A stretch of 33,037 bases of DNA. Source: Verrucomicrobiota bacterium. GTDB taxonomy: Bacteria; Verrucomicrobiota; Verrucomicrobiia; Limisphaerales; SIBE01. The first letter of the stretch is position 1. Every line of letters begins with the position of its first letter. The stretch spans positions 1 to 33,037 of the forward strand of contig JAQBVM010000037.1 of assembly GCA_027623095.1 (NCBI GenBank). Reading direction: 5' to 3'. The translations under genes were made by a program, and so were the position numbers. The notes beneath the pieces are model-generated. The model made no database searches and was not told where the DNA came from. It saw nothing but the letters and a program-made list of their open reading frames with translations. Of this stretch, positions 24,991-33,037 are shown in pieces.

Positions 24991-27900
24991 TTATCTTTTC
25001 CGAAGGCAATCGTCAAAGTTCATCAACGCGCTCGCCAAGACGCCTGTTGACGCCAACTGCACCGCGTTTAGGAGTTTGCCGCGCGGAGCATCTCCATTCT
25101 TGAGAAACTCCTCCGCAGCTTCTGGATTCGCGGAAAAGTGCTCCACCTGTTCACGGTAAAGCTGGCTCAAGATCTTTTTCTCAGGCTCGGTCGCATGCCG
25201 GCTGGTCAACAATCGAAACATCTCATCAATGATCGCTCTCCGGTCGTCCCCATAACGTTCAACCAACCTCTCGGCCAACACCCGCGCCGCTTCGATAAAT
25301 TGAGAGCCGTTCATTAGGACCAAAGCCTGAAGCGGAGTCGATGTTTGCTCGCGCCGCACCGTACACACATCACGTTTCGACGCGTCGAGCGTCATCATCA
25401 CGGGGGCTGGGGCAGTGCGTTTCCAGAACGTGTAAAGACTCCGGCGGTAAAGCCCTTCGCCTTTGTCCGGATTCATCGGCGCAAATGACAACCCCACTTC
25501 GTACGGTTTAGCGGGCGGTCCTCCGAGCGACTTCACCAGGAGCCCGCTGACTGCGAGCGCATTGTCCCGAATCATTTCAGCCGGCAATCGATGGCGAGGA
25601 AATCGGGCAAGCAGGCGATTCTGCGGATCGCGCGCGATCAATTCAGGCCGGATCTCGGAACTTTGACGGTAGGTTCTGGACATGACGATGGTCCGAAGCA
25701 ACCTTTTCACATCCCATCCGCTGTCGATGAACTGTCCGGAAAGCCAATCCAGCAGTTCCGGGTGAGTTGGCAGTTCGCCTTGGCTTCCAAAGTCCTCGGG
25801 CGTTCGGACGAGTCCGCGTCCGAAGATTTTTTGCCAATAGCGGTTCACCGTCACGCGCGCCACGAGCGGATGTCGCGGGTCGGTCAACCATCGGGCCAAC
25901 CCAAGCCGATTGTAAGGCTGGCCTTCGGGAAACGAGGACAGAGCCGCCTGCGTTCGAGGTTCCACTGGTTCACCCGGAGCGTCATACGCTCCGCGCCGCA
26001 GGATAAAGGACGGTCGCGTTTGCCCGGGTGGAAGATCACGCATCACCATGATCTCATCAATGCCGTCCACCGTGTGACTGCGCTTGATCCGGCTGGACCG
26101 AACAACCGCCAGTTGCGCCTGATATTGCGAATCCACCGTTGCAAGATAGTATTCAAACAACGCGTTTCTTTCCTCGTGGTTCAAATCCGATGCGGGCCTC
26201 GAAAGGAGGTTTTGAAGTGTCTCCCCGTCATAAAGGGTTGCCATTTCGACGGGCGTCAGTTGCCGCCCATAGACCTGAAACTCGTCCACCAATCCCCCCG
26301 TAAAACCGCGATCCCGCATGCGCTCGCCGATCCGGATGAAATCGCCGCCGCCGCCGGTAATGTTTTTGGTCAGTTGATCCCGCACGATTTCGCACTCCGC
26401 AACGACGCCATTGACGAAGATGCTTAACCCCGCGGCTCGGCTCGATCCGTCGTACGTGACGCCAACATGCGTCCAAGTGTTCGCAGGAACCACGGTTCTC
26501 GTCCGAACCCGTATGGCATTTCCCGGCCAGTAATGAATCAACGCCGCGCTGAGCTGCCCGTCCTCGATCAGGAGTTCGTAGCCACGGCTGGCGGCGTCGG
26601 TCCAAGCCTGGGAACGGTGATACACCACCGCACGCTCCTTGATATCCGGGGTCTTCATCCACAGAGCGACCGAAAAAGGATCGTAGCGTCGAAAGTTGCC
26701 AAATCTCAGTGACACCGCGTCGTCTCCGGTCAGCCGAATCGCGTTTCCAATCTTCCCAGGGACAATCGCGTTCCCTTCGCTGCTGGTTGCCGGGGACTCA
26801 TAATCTGCACCGTTGACCAATTTGCCATCGGTCAGCGATCCAAATGAAAAGTGCCCGACGCACCCGGGTATGCCGGACTGCTTGTCGGACATCGCGAGCC
26901 ACTCCGGAAATCCGCTATCGCGCCGGTCCCGAAGTTCCGCCAACGATGCTTCGGTCGTCAGAATGCCCGCCTCCACAAGAGCGATCCGTTCCCGAGTGGC
27001 GTCGTCCGTCAACAGTAGTGTCGGAGTCGGAACCGCCGGGGTGAAATACGAATACAAACCCGCTTCGTCGATGTTATTAAAGAAAGCGTAAATCTGGTAA
27101 TACTCTTTTTGTGTGAACGGATCGTATTTGTGATCGTGACAGCGGCTGCATTCGACCGTCAGCCCGAGAAACGCGGTTCCAAAAGTGTGAGTTCGGTCAG
27201 CGACGTATTCGACACGAAATTCTTCCGGCGTACTCCCGCCTTCAACTTTCTGGGGATGCAGCCGGCTAAAGGTGGTCGCGAGAATCTGGGCCTGGGACGC
27301 GTTCGGAAGAAGATCCCCCGCCAATTGCCAAGTCACAAACTGGTCATACGGCATATTATCATTGAAAGCGCGGACAACCCAGTCTCTCCAGGGCCACACA
27401 AACCGATCCCGATCCACTTGATATCCAAAACTGTCGGAATACCGGGCCACGTCCAACCACTCCACCGCCATCTGCTCTCCGTACTCGGGTTTTGCCAACA
27501 ATCGGTCAACAAGAATCTCATATGCGCCAGGAGATCTGTCCGAAACGAAGGCATCAACCTCCGCCAAAGTTGGAGGCAGACCCGTCAAATCGAAACTGAG
27601 GCGCCGGACCAATAGCTCATCAATGGCAGCTGCCGAAGGGGCCAACGACTCTCGCTGCAGCCTCTTCAAGACGAAATGGTCGATTGGATTGAGCGGCCAG
27701 GAGGCGTCATTCACCTCTGGAACGGCAACTTCCGCCAGAGGGATGAAGGACCAATGACTCTGCCACGCGGCGCCCTCATCAATCCATCGCTTGATCAATG
27801 CAGTTTCTTCGCGGCTCAACGACAATTTCGAATCCGGTGGCGGCATTTGTTCATCCGGATCTTTCGAACTGATCCGGTGATACAACTCACTCTGCCCCGC

Positions 27901-28158
27901 CTCACCGGGGCTTATAACATGCCTCCCGTTCTTGAGTTCAGCCTTCGCGGATTCCTCGAGATCCAGACGCAGTTTTGCTTTGCGCGTCTTCGAATCGGGA
28001 CCGTGACACTTGTAACAGCGATCGGAAAGAATGGGTTTGATCTGGAGGTTGTAATTAACCGGCGCCACGGTCGCTCCACCGGCACTCAAGCGGTTTCCGC
28101 CGCCATCGATCAAAAGCCATACAAAAGCCAGTGCGTATATTCGCCTGTCCGTAAACAT
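24991..28158 (-). CDS. PSCyt1-DUF1549-LamG-DUF1553 (PSD1) cytochrome protein
   Basis: After a signal peptide, a planctomycete-type cytochrome domain binds haem at CYKCHGPD (Cys48, Cys51, His52). The DUF1549 region follows (NPIDHFVLKRL, LTGLPPTLAEVDAF, EWLDVARYSDSFGYQ) and includes a second CxxCH, CSRCHDHKYDPF. A concanavalin/LamG domain at about 440-600 (FSVALWMKTP, ANTWTHVGVTYDG, GGLVDEFQVYGRQL) is inserted, and DUF1553 ends the protein (RLGLARWLTDPRHPLVARVTV, GSQGELPTHPELLDWLS, TPLQALVLMNGSQF). At 1055 residues it is of normal length for the LamG-containing type. It probably acts in the periplasm with the DUF1501 protein; a role in polysaccharide oxidation or binding has been proposed for such pairs, without proof. 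Confidence 0.93.
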   Translation of the reverse strand: MFTDRRIYALAFVWLLIDGGGNRLSAGGATVAPVNYNLQIKPILSDRCYKCHGPDSKTRKAKLRLDLEESAKAELKNGRHVISPGEAGQSELYHRISSKDPDEQMPPPDSKLSLSREETALIKRWIDEGAAWQSHWSFIPLAEVAVPEVNDASWPLNPIDHFVLKRLQRESLAPSAAAIDELLVRRLSFDLTGLPPTLAEVDAFVSDRSPGAYEILVDRLLAKPEYGEQMAVEWLDVARYSDSFGYQVDRDRFVWPWRDWVVRAFNDNMPYDQFVTWQLAGDLLPNASQAQILATTFSRLHPQKVEGGSTPEEFRVEYVADRTHTFGTAFLGLTVECSRCHDHKYDPFTQKEYYQIYAFFNNIDEAGLYSYFTPAVPTPTLLLTDDATRERIALVEAGILTTEASLAELRDRRDSGFPEWLAMSDKQSGIPGCVGHFSFGSLTDGKLVNGADYESPATSSEGNAIVPGKIGNAIRLTGDDAVSLRFGNFRRYDPFSVALWMKTPDIKERAVVYHRSQAWTDAASRGYELLIEDGQLSAALIHYWPGNAIRVRTRTVVPANTWTHVGVTYDGSSRAAGLSIFVNGVVAECEIVRDQLTKNITGGGGDFIRIGERMRDRGFTGGLVDEFQVYGRQLTPVEMATLYDGETLQNLLSRPASDLNHEERNALFEYYLATVDSQYQAQLAVVRSSRIKRSHTVDGIDEIMVMRDLPPGQTRPSFILRRGAYDAPGEPVEPRTQAALSSFPEGQPYNRLGLARWLTDPRHPLVARVTVNRYWQKIFGRGLVRTPEDFGSQGELPTHPELLDWLSGQFIDSGWDVKRLLRTIVMSRTYRQSSEIRPELIARDPQNRLLARFPRHRLPAEMIRDNALAVSGLLVKSLGGPPAKPYEVGLSFAPMNPDKGEGLYRRSLYTFWKRTAPAPVMMTLDASKRDVCTVRREQTSTPLQALVLMNGSQFIEAARVLAERLVERYGDDRRAIIDEMFRLLTSRHATEPEKKILSQLYREQVEHFSANPEAAEEFLKNGDAPRGKLLNAVQLASTGVLASALMNFDDCLRKR

Positions 28159-28247
28159 TGCTAAATCCTTCCATCAAGCGAGTAAATTGCCAAGAACGAA
28201 GCGGCAGACCAGACCCAAACCCGTGCATCCAATTTCCTCAAGAACCT

Positions 28248-29414
28248 TTAACGCACATTCCCCGACCGCAATGTTTCGAGCGAATAAAACGTCTCTCGCC
28301 AGCGGATGCCCCCTTGGCGGAGTGTCACGAACGTTGAGTTGAGGATGGCATACAGGAATACGGGCAACATGAACGGCATGCAGACCGAGCAATGCCACGA
28401 CCAACCCAGCCGCCGCGCCAGGACCGCTCCGGGCAGGATGAGCGTAAGTGGTGAGAGTCCGGCGGCAAGTCCGGCCAGGGTTCCCGATATCAGACCGAGG
28501 AAAAGTATGGAAAAGACGAGAATCGCAAACAGGCTGCCCGCCAGCACCAGCTCGAGTCGATAGTCCAACACCGCGAAATAGTTCTTCTCCATAATCTTGA
28601 CCATGCTCCCGACCGTCGAGCCCCAGTGGCACTCGACGTCATCCACACCGAGAAAGGCGCGTGTCCGCTTGCCCGCCCGGCGCAGTAGCAGGCCGAGTTT
28701 GACGTCATCCACCACCGTAAGGCGCAGCGCCTCGTAACCGCCGCATTGCCGATAGGCCGCGGCGCGTACCAGATTGAACGCGCCGATGCCGAGATACGAC
28801 CTGGGCCTGTTCCGATTCACTCCGGAAAACCAATTCGAAAGGCTTGTCAGAAACAGGAGATACCATGCACGAGCGCCCTGCCTTTCGATCAAGGTCCCAG
28901 GAGACATCGTCACATGATCGGCTCTATCGCGTTCCGCTAGGCGCACGGCCCGCAAGATGACGTCGGGTTTCAACCAGCAATCCGCATCCGTAAAAAGTAT
29001 CCAATCGCCCGTAGCCGCGCTGGCGCCAATGTGGCATGCGTGACACTTGCCCAACCAGCCGTCCGGCAAACTCTCCACACGTTTGACCTGAACCCGCGGA
29101 TCCTCCTGCGCCAGCCGCAGAAGGATTTCGCTCGTCCGATCAGTGGATCGATCATCCACAACGATGAACTCGCCGTCTAACCCGCGCTGCGCGAGCAAAT
29201 AACGAATCGTCTGTTCAATCCGAGATTCTTCATCCCGCGCGGCGATGACTACGGAACATCGGACACGCTCCTCCGCAGAGGACACTAGCGGGTCTGGCTC
29301 CGCGCAGGTCTCCAGTGCCGGCAACCGCCGCACCCATCGCAAATGCCACAACGTCGATAAAGCCATGGCCAGGAATGCCAAAGTCGTCCCGATGAAGAAA
29401 GTATGAACCCACAT
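28248..29414 (-). CDS. Membrane-bound family 2 glycosyltransferase
   Basis: An N-terminal membrane helix (FFIGTTLAFLAMALSTLW) is followed by a GT-A domain: CSVVIAARDEESRIEQTI, VVDDRSTDRTSEIL, the DxD-type metal motif LFTDADCWL, and VVDDVKLGLLLRRAGK in place of the ED motif. Two or three membrane segments occupy the C-terminal third. This arrangement resembles HpnB-like and carotenoid/hopanoid-associated glycosyltransferases, but no hopanoid genes are near. It would transfer a sugar to a lipid or polymer at the inner membrane. It lies 90 bp upstream of the PSCyt1 gene on the same strand, with a repeat cluster as its own upstream region. Confidence 0.85.
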   Translation of the reverse strand: MWVHTFFIGTTLAFLAMALSTLWHLRWVRRLPALETCAEPDPLVSSAEERVRCSVVIAARDEESRIEQTIRYLLAQRGLDGEFIVVDDRSTDRTSEILLRLAQEDPRVQVKRVESLPDGWLGKCHACHIGASAATGDWILFTDADCWLKPDVILRAVRLAERDRADHVTMSPGTLIERQGARAWYLLFLTSLSNWFSGVNRNRPRSYLGIGAFNLVRAAAYRQCGGYEALRLTVVDDVKLGLLLRRAGKRTRAFLGVDDVECHWGSTVGSMVKIMEKNYFAVLDYRLELVLAGSLFAILVFSILFLGLISGTLAGLAAGLSPLTLILPGAVLARRLGWSWHCSVCMPFMLPVFLYAILNSTFVTLRQGGIRWRETFYSLETLRSGNVR

Positions 29415-29506
29415 GATCTAGAATGACCTTGAGCATCACCGATCTCCTAGAACATGCAATCCGCATCTCGCTCGCTTTGAGTCGCACGGTGCATCTCCGG
29501 GTTGTT

Positions 29507-29772
29507 GGTGGTGTAGAATCGGCGCACGACCGCGGCTCGTCCCAAGCCTCAGCGTTCCCGATCCAATGAATACATCCGCTTGTTTCCGATGCGAGGAATT
29601 CTTCCCGAGTGCCGCGGGCCGGGACAGCCCGCAGTCCATTTTCGGTTCGGACCGCGGTTTGTCTCAAACCGCTGCGCCCCCGACTTCGCGAGAACCTTCG
29701 GATATTTGTTCCACACTCTCCGCTCTTCCAAAGCGCTGCGGGCTGGGACAGCCCGCGGTCCAACGATTGTTC
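29507..29772. repeat. REP-like repeat cluster, longer copy
   Basis: Three perfect or near-perfect 7-bp-stem hairpins are spaced through the segment: GCGGGCC-GGGAC-AGCCCGC (29614-29632, one G-T-type mismatch), GCGGTTT-GTCTC-AAACCGC (about 29654-29672) and GCGGGCT-GGGAC-AGCCCGC (29738-29756). The flanks match 21651-21797. It fills the divergent gap between the glycosyltransferase and DegT-family genes (29415-29961). Short open frames on both strands here are products of the repeat. Confidence 0.8.
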
Positions 29773-29947
29773 CAACAACCCGGAGATGCGCGGGTTTACT
29801 GAAGTCACCCGGGAAACTCAACCACACTCGTTTACACTTCCTTGACTACCGTCCGCCGCAATGAGATAAGCGCCCGATGAACCATTCACCATTCACGCTG
29901 CACTCTGGCCTGATGGTCTGTCATTGTGCGGGTCAACTGCCCAACTG

Positions 29948-29953
29948 AAGGAG
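29948..29953 (+). promoter_or_regulatory. Strong ribosome-binding site of the DegT-family gene
   Basis: AAGGAG stands eight bases before the ATG at 29962, fixing the start of the DegT-family protein. It is the clearest Shine-Dalgarno sequence in the window. Confidence 0.8.
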
Positions 29954-29961
29954 ACAAATGC

Positions 29962-31320
29962 ATGAAAAATATTCTGACACGACGCAGCTTCTTCCATCGC
30001 GCGGCGACCGGTTCAGCCGCTCTAACTTGGCTTAGCTCCCGCCAGATACCAACAGTGTTCGCCGCTGACGACGCCAAACCGGCTCTGCTCGGAGGCGAGC
30101 CCGTGCATTCCGGAGGCTGGTCCGAATGGCCGATCTGGCGCGAGTCCTGGGAACCTGCGATCATCAAGGTTCTGCGCAGCGGAAAGTGGTATCGCGGCGC
30201 CGGCGGGCACGTGGCGGAGTTCGAAAAGAGTTACGCGAAACTCATCGACGCTAAACGCTGCCTTGCCACAGCCAGCGGCACCACTTCGTTGATGGTCAGC
30301 TTGCACGTCATGGACGTGGACGCCGGCGACGAGGTGATCGTGTCACCCTACACGTTCATCGCCACCTATAATGCAATCCTGATTAACAAAGCCCTGCCCG
30401 TGTTCGCCGACACCGACCCGGAAACGCTCACGATGGATTCCGCTTCGATCGAAAGCAGGATCAATGAACGAACGCGCGCCATCGTGCCCGTGCATATCTA
30501 CGGCATGCCTTGCGACATGGACCCAATCAACACGATCGCCCGCAAACACAGGCTCGCCGTCATAGAAGATGCCTGCCAGGCATGGCTGGCTGAGTACAAA
30601 GGCCGCAAGTGCGGAACGCTCGGCGACCTGGGCTGTTTCAGTTTCCAAAACTCCAAGCATATTCCCTCCGGTGAAGGCGGCGCTGTCACAGGCAATAGTG
30701 ATGACTTACTGGACCGCTGCCAATCCTTTCACAATGTCGGCAACGGGTTTGGAAACTTCAAAGGCGAGAGGCCCTTTTTCAGCCGCGGCAGCAACTACCG
30801 GATGCAGCAGTTCCAGGCCGTCATGCTTTTGCAGCAATTTGACAAGCTGATTCTGGAGACGGCGCGCCGCCGCGAAAACGCGGACTACCTGACTTCAAAC
30901 CTGAAGGAAATTCCCGGCATTCAGCCCGCGCGTTTGCCGGAAAACAGCCGGGCAGTCTGGCATCTCTATCCATTCCGATACGATGCGTCCCAGTTCAGCG
31001 GACTGTCTCGCGACAAATTCATCCGCGCTCTCAGCGCCGAAGGCATTCCCAGCAGCGGCGGTTACCACGAACAGTACTTCGACGGTCTGCTCGACGAGGC
31101 GATCCAATCGCGCGGGTTCAAGCGCCTGTTTAGCGCGGAGCGCCTGAAGAATTATCGCGAAAGCTTCCACGAACTGAAAGGAAACCGCCAAGTCTGCGCT
31201 TCAACGGTCGCGATTCCCCAAAACCTGCTGCTCGCCGAACGGCGCGACTTAGACCATATTATTGAAGCCATTCGGAAGATACAGAAGCACAGCGCCCAGT
31301 TGGCAAAGGCGACGGCGTAA
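29962..31320 (+). CDS. TAT-exported DegT/DnrJ/EryC1/StrS family PLP enzyme
   Basis: The protein starts with a twin-arginine signal (TRRSFFHRAATGSAALTWLS). It then shows the DegT/StrS aminotransferase fold: ASGTTSLMVSLHVMDVDAGDEVIVSPYTF for PLP phosphate binding, VHIYGMPCDM, the PLP-N1 aspartate in IEDACQAW, and the Schiff-base lysine in FQNSKHIPSGEGG (Lys232 from this start). Catalytic residues are therefore present. Members normally make amino sugars in the cytoplasm; export through TAT after folding with PLP is unusual but recurs in PVC bacteria. The 452-residue length fits the family plus the signal. The gene is alone on its strand, ahead of a tRNA gene, with the REP cluster upstream. Confidence 0.88.
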   Translation: MKNILTRRSFFHRAATGSAALTWLSSRQIPTVFAADDAKPALLGGEPVHSGGWSEWPIWRESWEPAIIKVLRSGKWYRGAGGHVAEFEKSYAKLIDAKRCLATASGTTSLMVSLHVMDVDAGDEVIVSPYTFIATYNAILINKALPVFADTDPETLTMDSASIESRINERTRAIVPVHIYGMPCDMDPINTIARKHRLAVIEDACQAWLAEYKGRKCGTLGDLGCFSFQNSKHIPSGEGGAVTGNSDDLLDRCQSFHNVGNGFGNFKGERPFFSRGSNYRMQQFQAVMLLQQFDKLILETARRRENADYLTSNLKEIPGIQPARLPENSRAVWHLYPFRYDASQFSGLSRDKFIRALSAEGIPSSGGYHEQYFDGLLDEAIQSRGFKRLFSAERLKNYRESFHELKGNRQVCASTVAIPQNLLLAERRDLDHIIEAIRKIQKHSAQLAKATA

Positions 31321-31490
31321 AGCATGCTCCCGTCGCATCGCCTCCCGCGACTTCTCAGACAACCCTAAACGCGATCGTGCCAAATACACGGGCCTTCGAC
31401 GGGTTTCTTACGATGCGCGCTGCAAAATTCGAACAAAACAGGACTTGCAATTGAATCCCGTTTCGTTAGTTTTTGACCGTCTTCTTGGAT

Positions 31491-31567
31491 GCGAGCGTAG
31501 CTCAGTCTGGTAGAGCGCAACCTTGCCAAGGTTGATGTCGAGGGTTCGAATCCCTTCGCTCGCTCCA
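31491..31567 (+). tRNA. tRNA-Gly (anticodon GCC)
   Basis: The cloverleaf is complete: acceptor GCGAGCG/CGCTCGC with discriminator T and encoded CCA, D-stem GCTC/GAGC, anticodon stem CAACC/GGTTG with loop TTGCCAA giving GCC, and T-arm GAGGG-TTCGAAT-CCCTT. It lies alone, with no other tRNA nearby. Confidence 0.97.
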
Positions 31568-31816
31568 TTTTCTTATCAGGCACTTGCACCTGCAAATCGC
31601 CCCATTTTCTTTTGTTGTATCCCGCCCGCAGAAGCGTAGTGTCATCCTCGAATACAAGAACGCGATCAAGCAACGCATTGACAACCTCATTTTGGAGCGC
31701 GGTGGCCAGTGGTTCTGGCAACCCCAGCCAACGCCGTGGCTGACCACTGCGCGCCCTATTCCTTTCAATTCTAGACGGATATCGTTCATCGGCCTGAACA
31801 GCCGCGATCACTTATT

Positions 31817-32209
31817 ATGACTCTGACTTTAGAAGATCTTGTGCAGTACCTCCGCAAGAATGTTCCGCAACCTAAAGCTATCAAACACATGGTCGCCGAT
31901 GATAAAGCCAAAGTGATCACCTTCGAATGGCAATCGAGAAAATTCGCAGTGCAAACATCTCTCCAGATTTTCGAGCTGAAAGGAACAGGTCTCTTTATTA
32001 CGGGAGCGTCAAGTTTGCTGCAACTGATACTCACGAGTAAAACGAGGAATCTAACCGTCATCGGGGAAGTTTACGATACACTCTCTGAATCGATGAATCT
32101 GCTGAATGGCGATCAGAAAAAGGGTCTATCACTCTTGCAATCGGTGAAGACCAGTTTGACGAGGATGGTAGGAAAACAGGTGCAGAAGAAAACGCCTGCC
32201 CAGAGCTGA
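31817..32209 (+). CDS. Small hypothetical protein, unknown function
   Basis: The 130-residue protein has no signal peptide and no family that I recognise. An N-terminal helix (LEDLVQYLRKN) leads into KVITFEWQSRKFAVQTSLQIFEL, two or three strands, then a helical C-terminus (GLSLLQSVKTSLTRMV) with a basic end. Composition and codon use look like a real gene, and the ATG at 31817 fits. The strands could form a small alpha/beta binding domain. It stands between the tRNA gene and the truncated arsC-like gene; the 250 bp before it (31568-31816) show nothing recognisable. Confidence 0.65.
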   Translation: MTLTLEDLVQYLRKNVPQPKAIKHMVADDKAKVITFEWQSRKFAVQTSLQIFELKGTGLFITGASSLLQLILTSKTRNLTVIGEVYDTLSESMNLLNGDQKKGLSLLQSVKTSLTRMVGKQVQKKTPAQS

Positions 32210-32286
32210 AGATTTACGCCGATGACAACAAGGACACGATTGTGGAAGTTCGGTCAAGGGGCCGGGTGCGATAGACGCAGGAAACA

Positions 32287-32502
32287 ATGCGAAAGGTGAA
32301 AGTGCTATTTCTTTGCACTGGAAATTCCTGTCGGAGCCAGATGGCAGAAGGTTGGGCGCGGCACCTCAAATCCGAGTGGATCGAACCTTTCTCGGCAGGG
32401 ATTGCGGTACACGGGCTGAACCCGCACGCGGTCCAGGTGATGTCGGGCGCAGGTGCGGACATATCGAAACAAGGGTCCAAGACACTCGCGGAACATTCCT
32501 GA
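32287..32502 (+). pseudogene. Truncated arsenate reductase / low-molecular-weight protein tyrosine phosphatase
   Basis: The N-terminal half is excellent: [20 protein letters not shown] contains the C-x5-R phosphate loop (Cys10, Arg16), then [17 protein letters not shown] and [11 protein letters not shown], as in thioredoxin-type ArsC proteins. The family runs to about 130-140 residues; here a stop follows at 71 with no continuation in any frame that I can see. The general-acid aspartate and the second redox cysteines are therefore missing. AGGA five bases before the ATG suggests it was once translated. I call it a 3'-deleted gene. Confidence 0.8.
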
Positions 32503-32614
32503 AGCGCAGTCGAAGTCCGATTTTACCCGCTTCCAGGCTTGAACTTGTGTTGCTCGGAACAGGATCGAAACGATTTCAAATCTCAAATTCCAAATATGAA
32601 ATCTAAAGGTGCCG

Positions 32615-33037
32615 CTATGGCAAGCGGGACTGCGCTATCATTTGCTCGGGGATAAAATTATTCGCCAATGTTTGCATCGCTGCTCTTGCATCGCTTACCA
32701 CGAACTGTAACTCCTTCTCCAAGGGTTCGTCCAGACTACGGCTGAAAGCCATCAGTTTTTCGCGATTCGCGAGAGTCAGAACGGGAGCGAACGCCTCGGC
32801 AGGGTCCACAAGGTTTTGTCCAACCAAAACATCCGCGTCAGTTGAATTTTCTAGATTCGGAAGGAACCGGATACTTAGCGCAACCAACAGCAACACTGCG
32901 GCGGCGATACCTGTCAGCCATACGTGTCGAAACGACCGAGGAGCGGGCGCCATTCCTTCCCGGCGAACGGCTGCCATAATCTTGCCACGCAAAAACGAAG
33001 GCGATTCCTGCCGCTGAATCGGAACATCCGCGATAAG
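32615..33037 (-). CDS. C-terminal part of a single-pass membrane protein, possibly an anti-sigma factor
   Basis: The frame is open to the window edge, beginning LIADVPIQRQESPSFLRGKI, so the N-terminus is outside. A single membrane helix (WLTGIAAAVLLLVALSI) separates a short cytoplasmic part from an extracytoplasmic domain of about 85 residues (ANREKLMAFSRSLDEPLEKEL). The SPSFLRGKIMAAVRR motif before the helix resembles Verrucomicrobiota proteins encoded next to ECF sigma factors. An anti-sigma role is inferred from that layout only; the zinc-finger or sigma gene would lie beyond the window. Confidence 0.6.
   Translation of the reverse strand, partial: LIADVPIQRQESPSFLRGKIMAAVRREGMAPAPRSFRHVWLTGIAAAVLLLVALSIRFLPNLENSTDADVLVGQNLVDPAEAFAPVLTLANREKLMAFSRSLDEPLEKELQFVVSDARAAMQTLANNFIPEQMIAQSRLP

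Noticed and set aside
29566..29864. Several overlapping small proteins such as those with GTARSPFSVRT or CGLSRPAALGKNSS
   Set aside because: All are frames through the REP-like cluster and change with each repeat copy.
31365..31811. Antisense frames over the tRNA, with peptides such as MERAKGFEPSTST and RRDSNPRHQPWQG
   Set aside because: These peptides are well-known artefacts of translating the reverse strand of a tRNA gene.
31491..32502. Genomic island integrated at tRNA-Gly
   Set aside because: No integrase and no second copy of the tRNA 3' end can be seen within the window.

Overview
The window looks like chromosomal DNA from a Verrucomicrobiota bacterium, possibly a Pedosphaera/Limisphaerales-type lineage. 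This is inferred from family content, with no search run: PSCyt1/DUF1549-DUF1553 and DUF1501 neighbours, PVC-type propeller and multihaem cytochrome proteins, a formylglycine sulfatase, a TAT-exported DegT aminotransferase, and intergenic spacers full of short palindromic repeats typical of that phylum. Most products carry export signals, so the theme is envelope redox chemistry and breakdown of organic matter.

Layout. 1-4538: a palindrome-rich leader, a pentahaem cytochrome c and a secreted propeller protein, separated by a near-perfect 52-bp palindrome and a heptamer repeat. 4633-6722: a tandem pair of exported HtrA-like proteins, the first with an intact catalytic triad, the second lacking His and Ser and with its PDZ domain nested inside the protease fold. 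6882-9695 (minus strand): a coiled-coil/zinc-ribbon membrane protein, a PLP-dependent threonine dehydratase-like enzyme and a DedA membrane protein. 9757-9904: a small inverted-repeat (MITE-like) element. 9931-14921: a sugar-dehydrogenase-like propeller (minus) divergent from a PQQ-like propeller, then an arylsulfatase.

14917-17199 is a gene graveyard: a PilT C-terminal remnant (minus), a truncated secreted protein, an orphan HigA antitoxin with only the tail of HigB, a REP-associated transposase (RAYT) N-terminus (minus), a small hypothetical gene, a second RAYT N-terminus (plus) and a PilT N-terminal remnant (plus). The two RAYT pieces point outward and the PilT pieces lie outside them, suggesting inversion and deletion.

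17200-23480: a D-mannonate oxidoreductase-like SDR, a secreted protein built of aromatic-proline strand motifs, gamma-glutamyltransferase (minus) and a secreted unknown. 23495-29414 (minus): GT2 glycosyltransferase, PSCyt1-LamG-PSD1 protein and DUF1501 protein. 29507-29772: a REP-like cluster. 29962-31320: exported DegT-family enzyme. 31491-31567: tRNA-Gly(GCC). 31817-33037: a small unknown protein, a truncated arsenate reductase/LMW phosphatase gene, and a membrane protein running off the window that resembles an anti-sigma factor.

The sulfatase, propeller proteins, PSCyt1/DUF1501 pair and SDR fit a lifestyle of degrading sulfated or uronate-containing polysaccharides. No single complete catabolic cluster is present. 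The most distinctive content is the repeat ecology and the decayed RAYT/PilT/HigBA segment rather than a complete new system.
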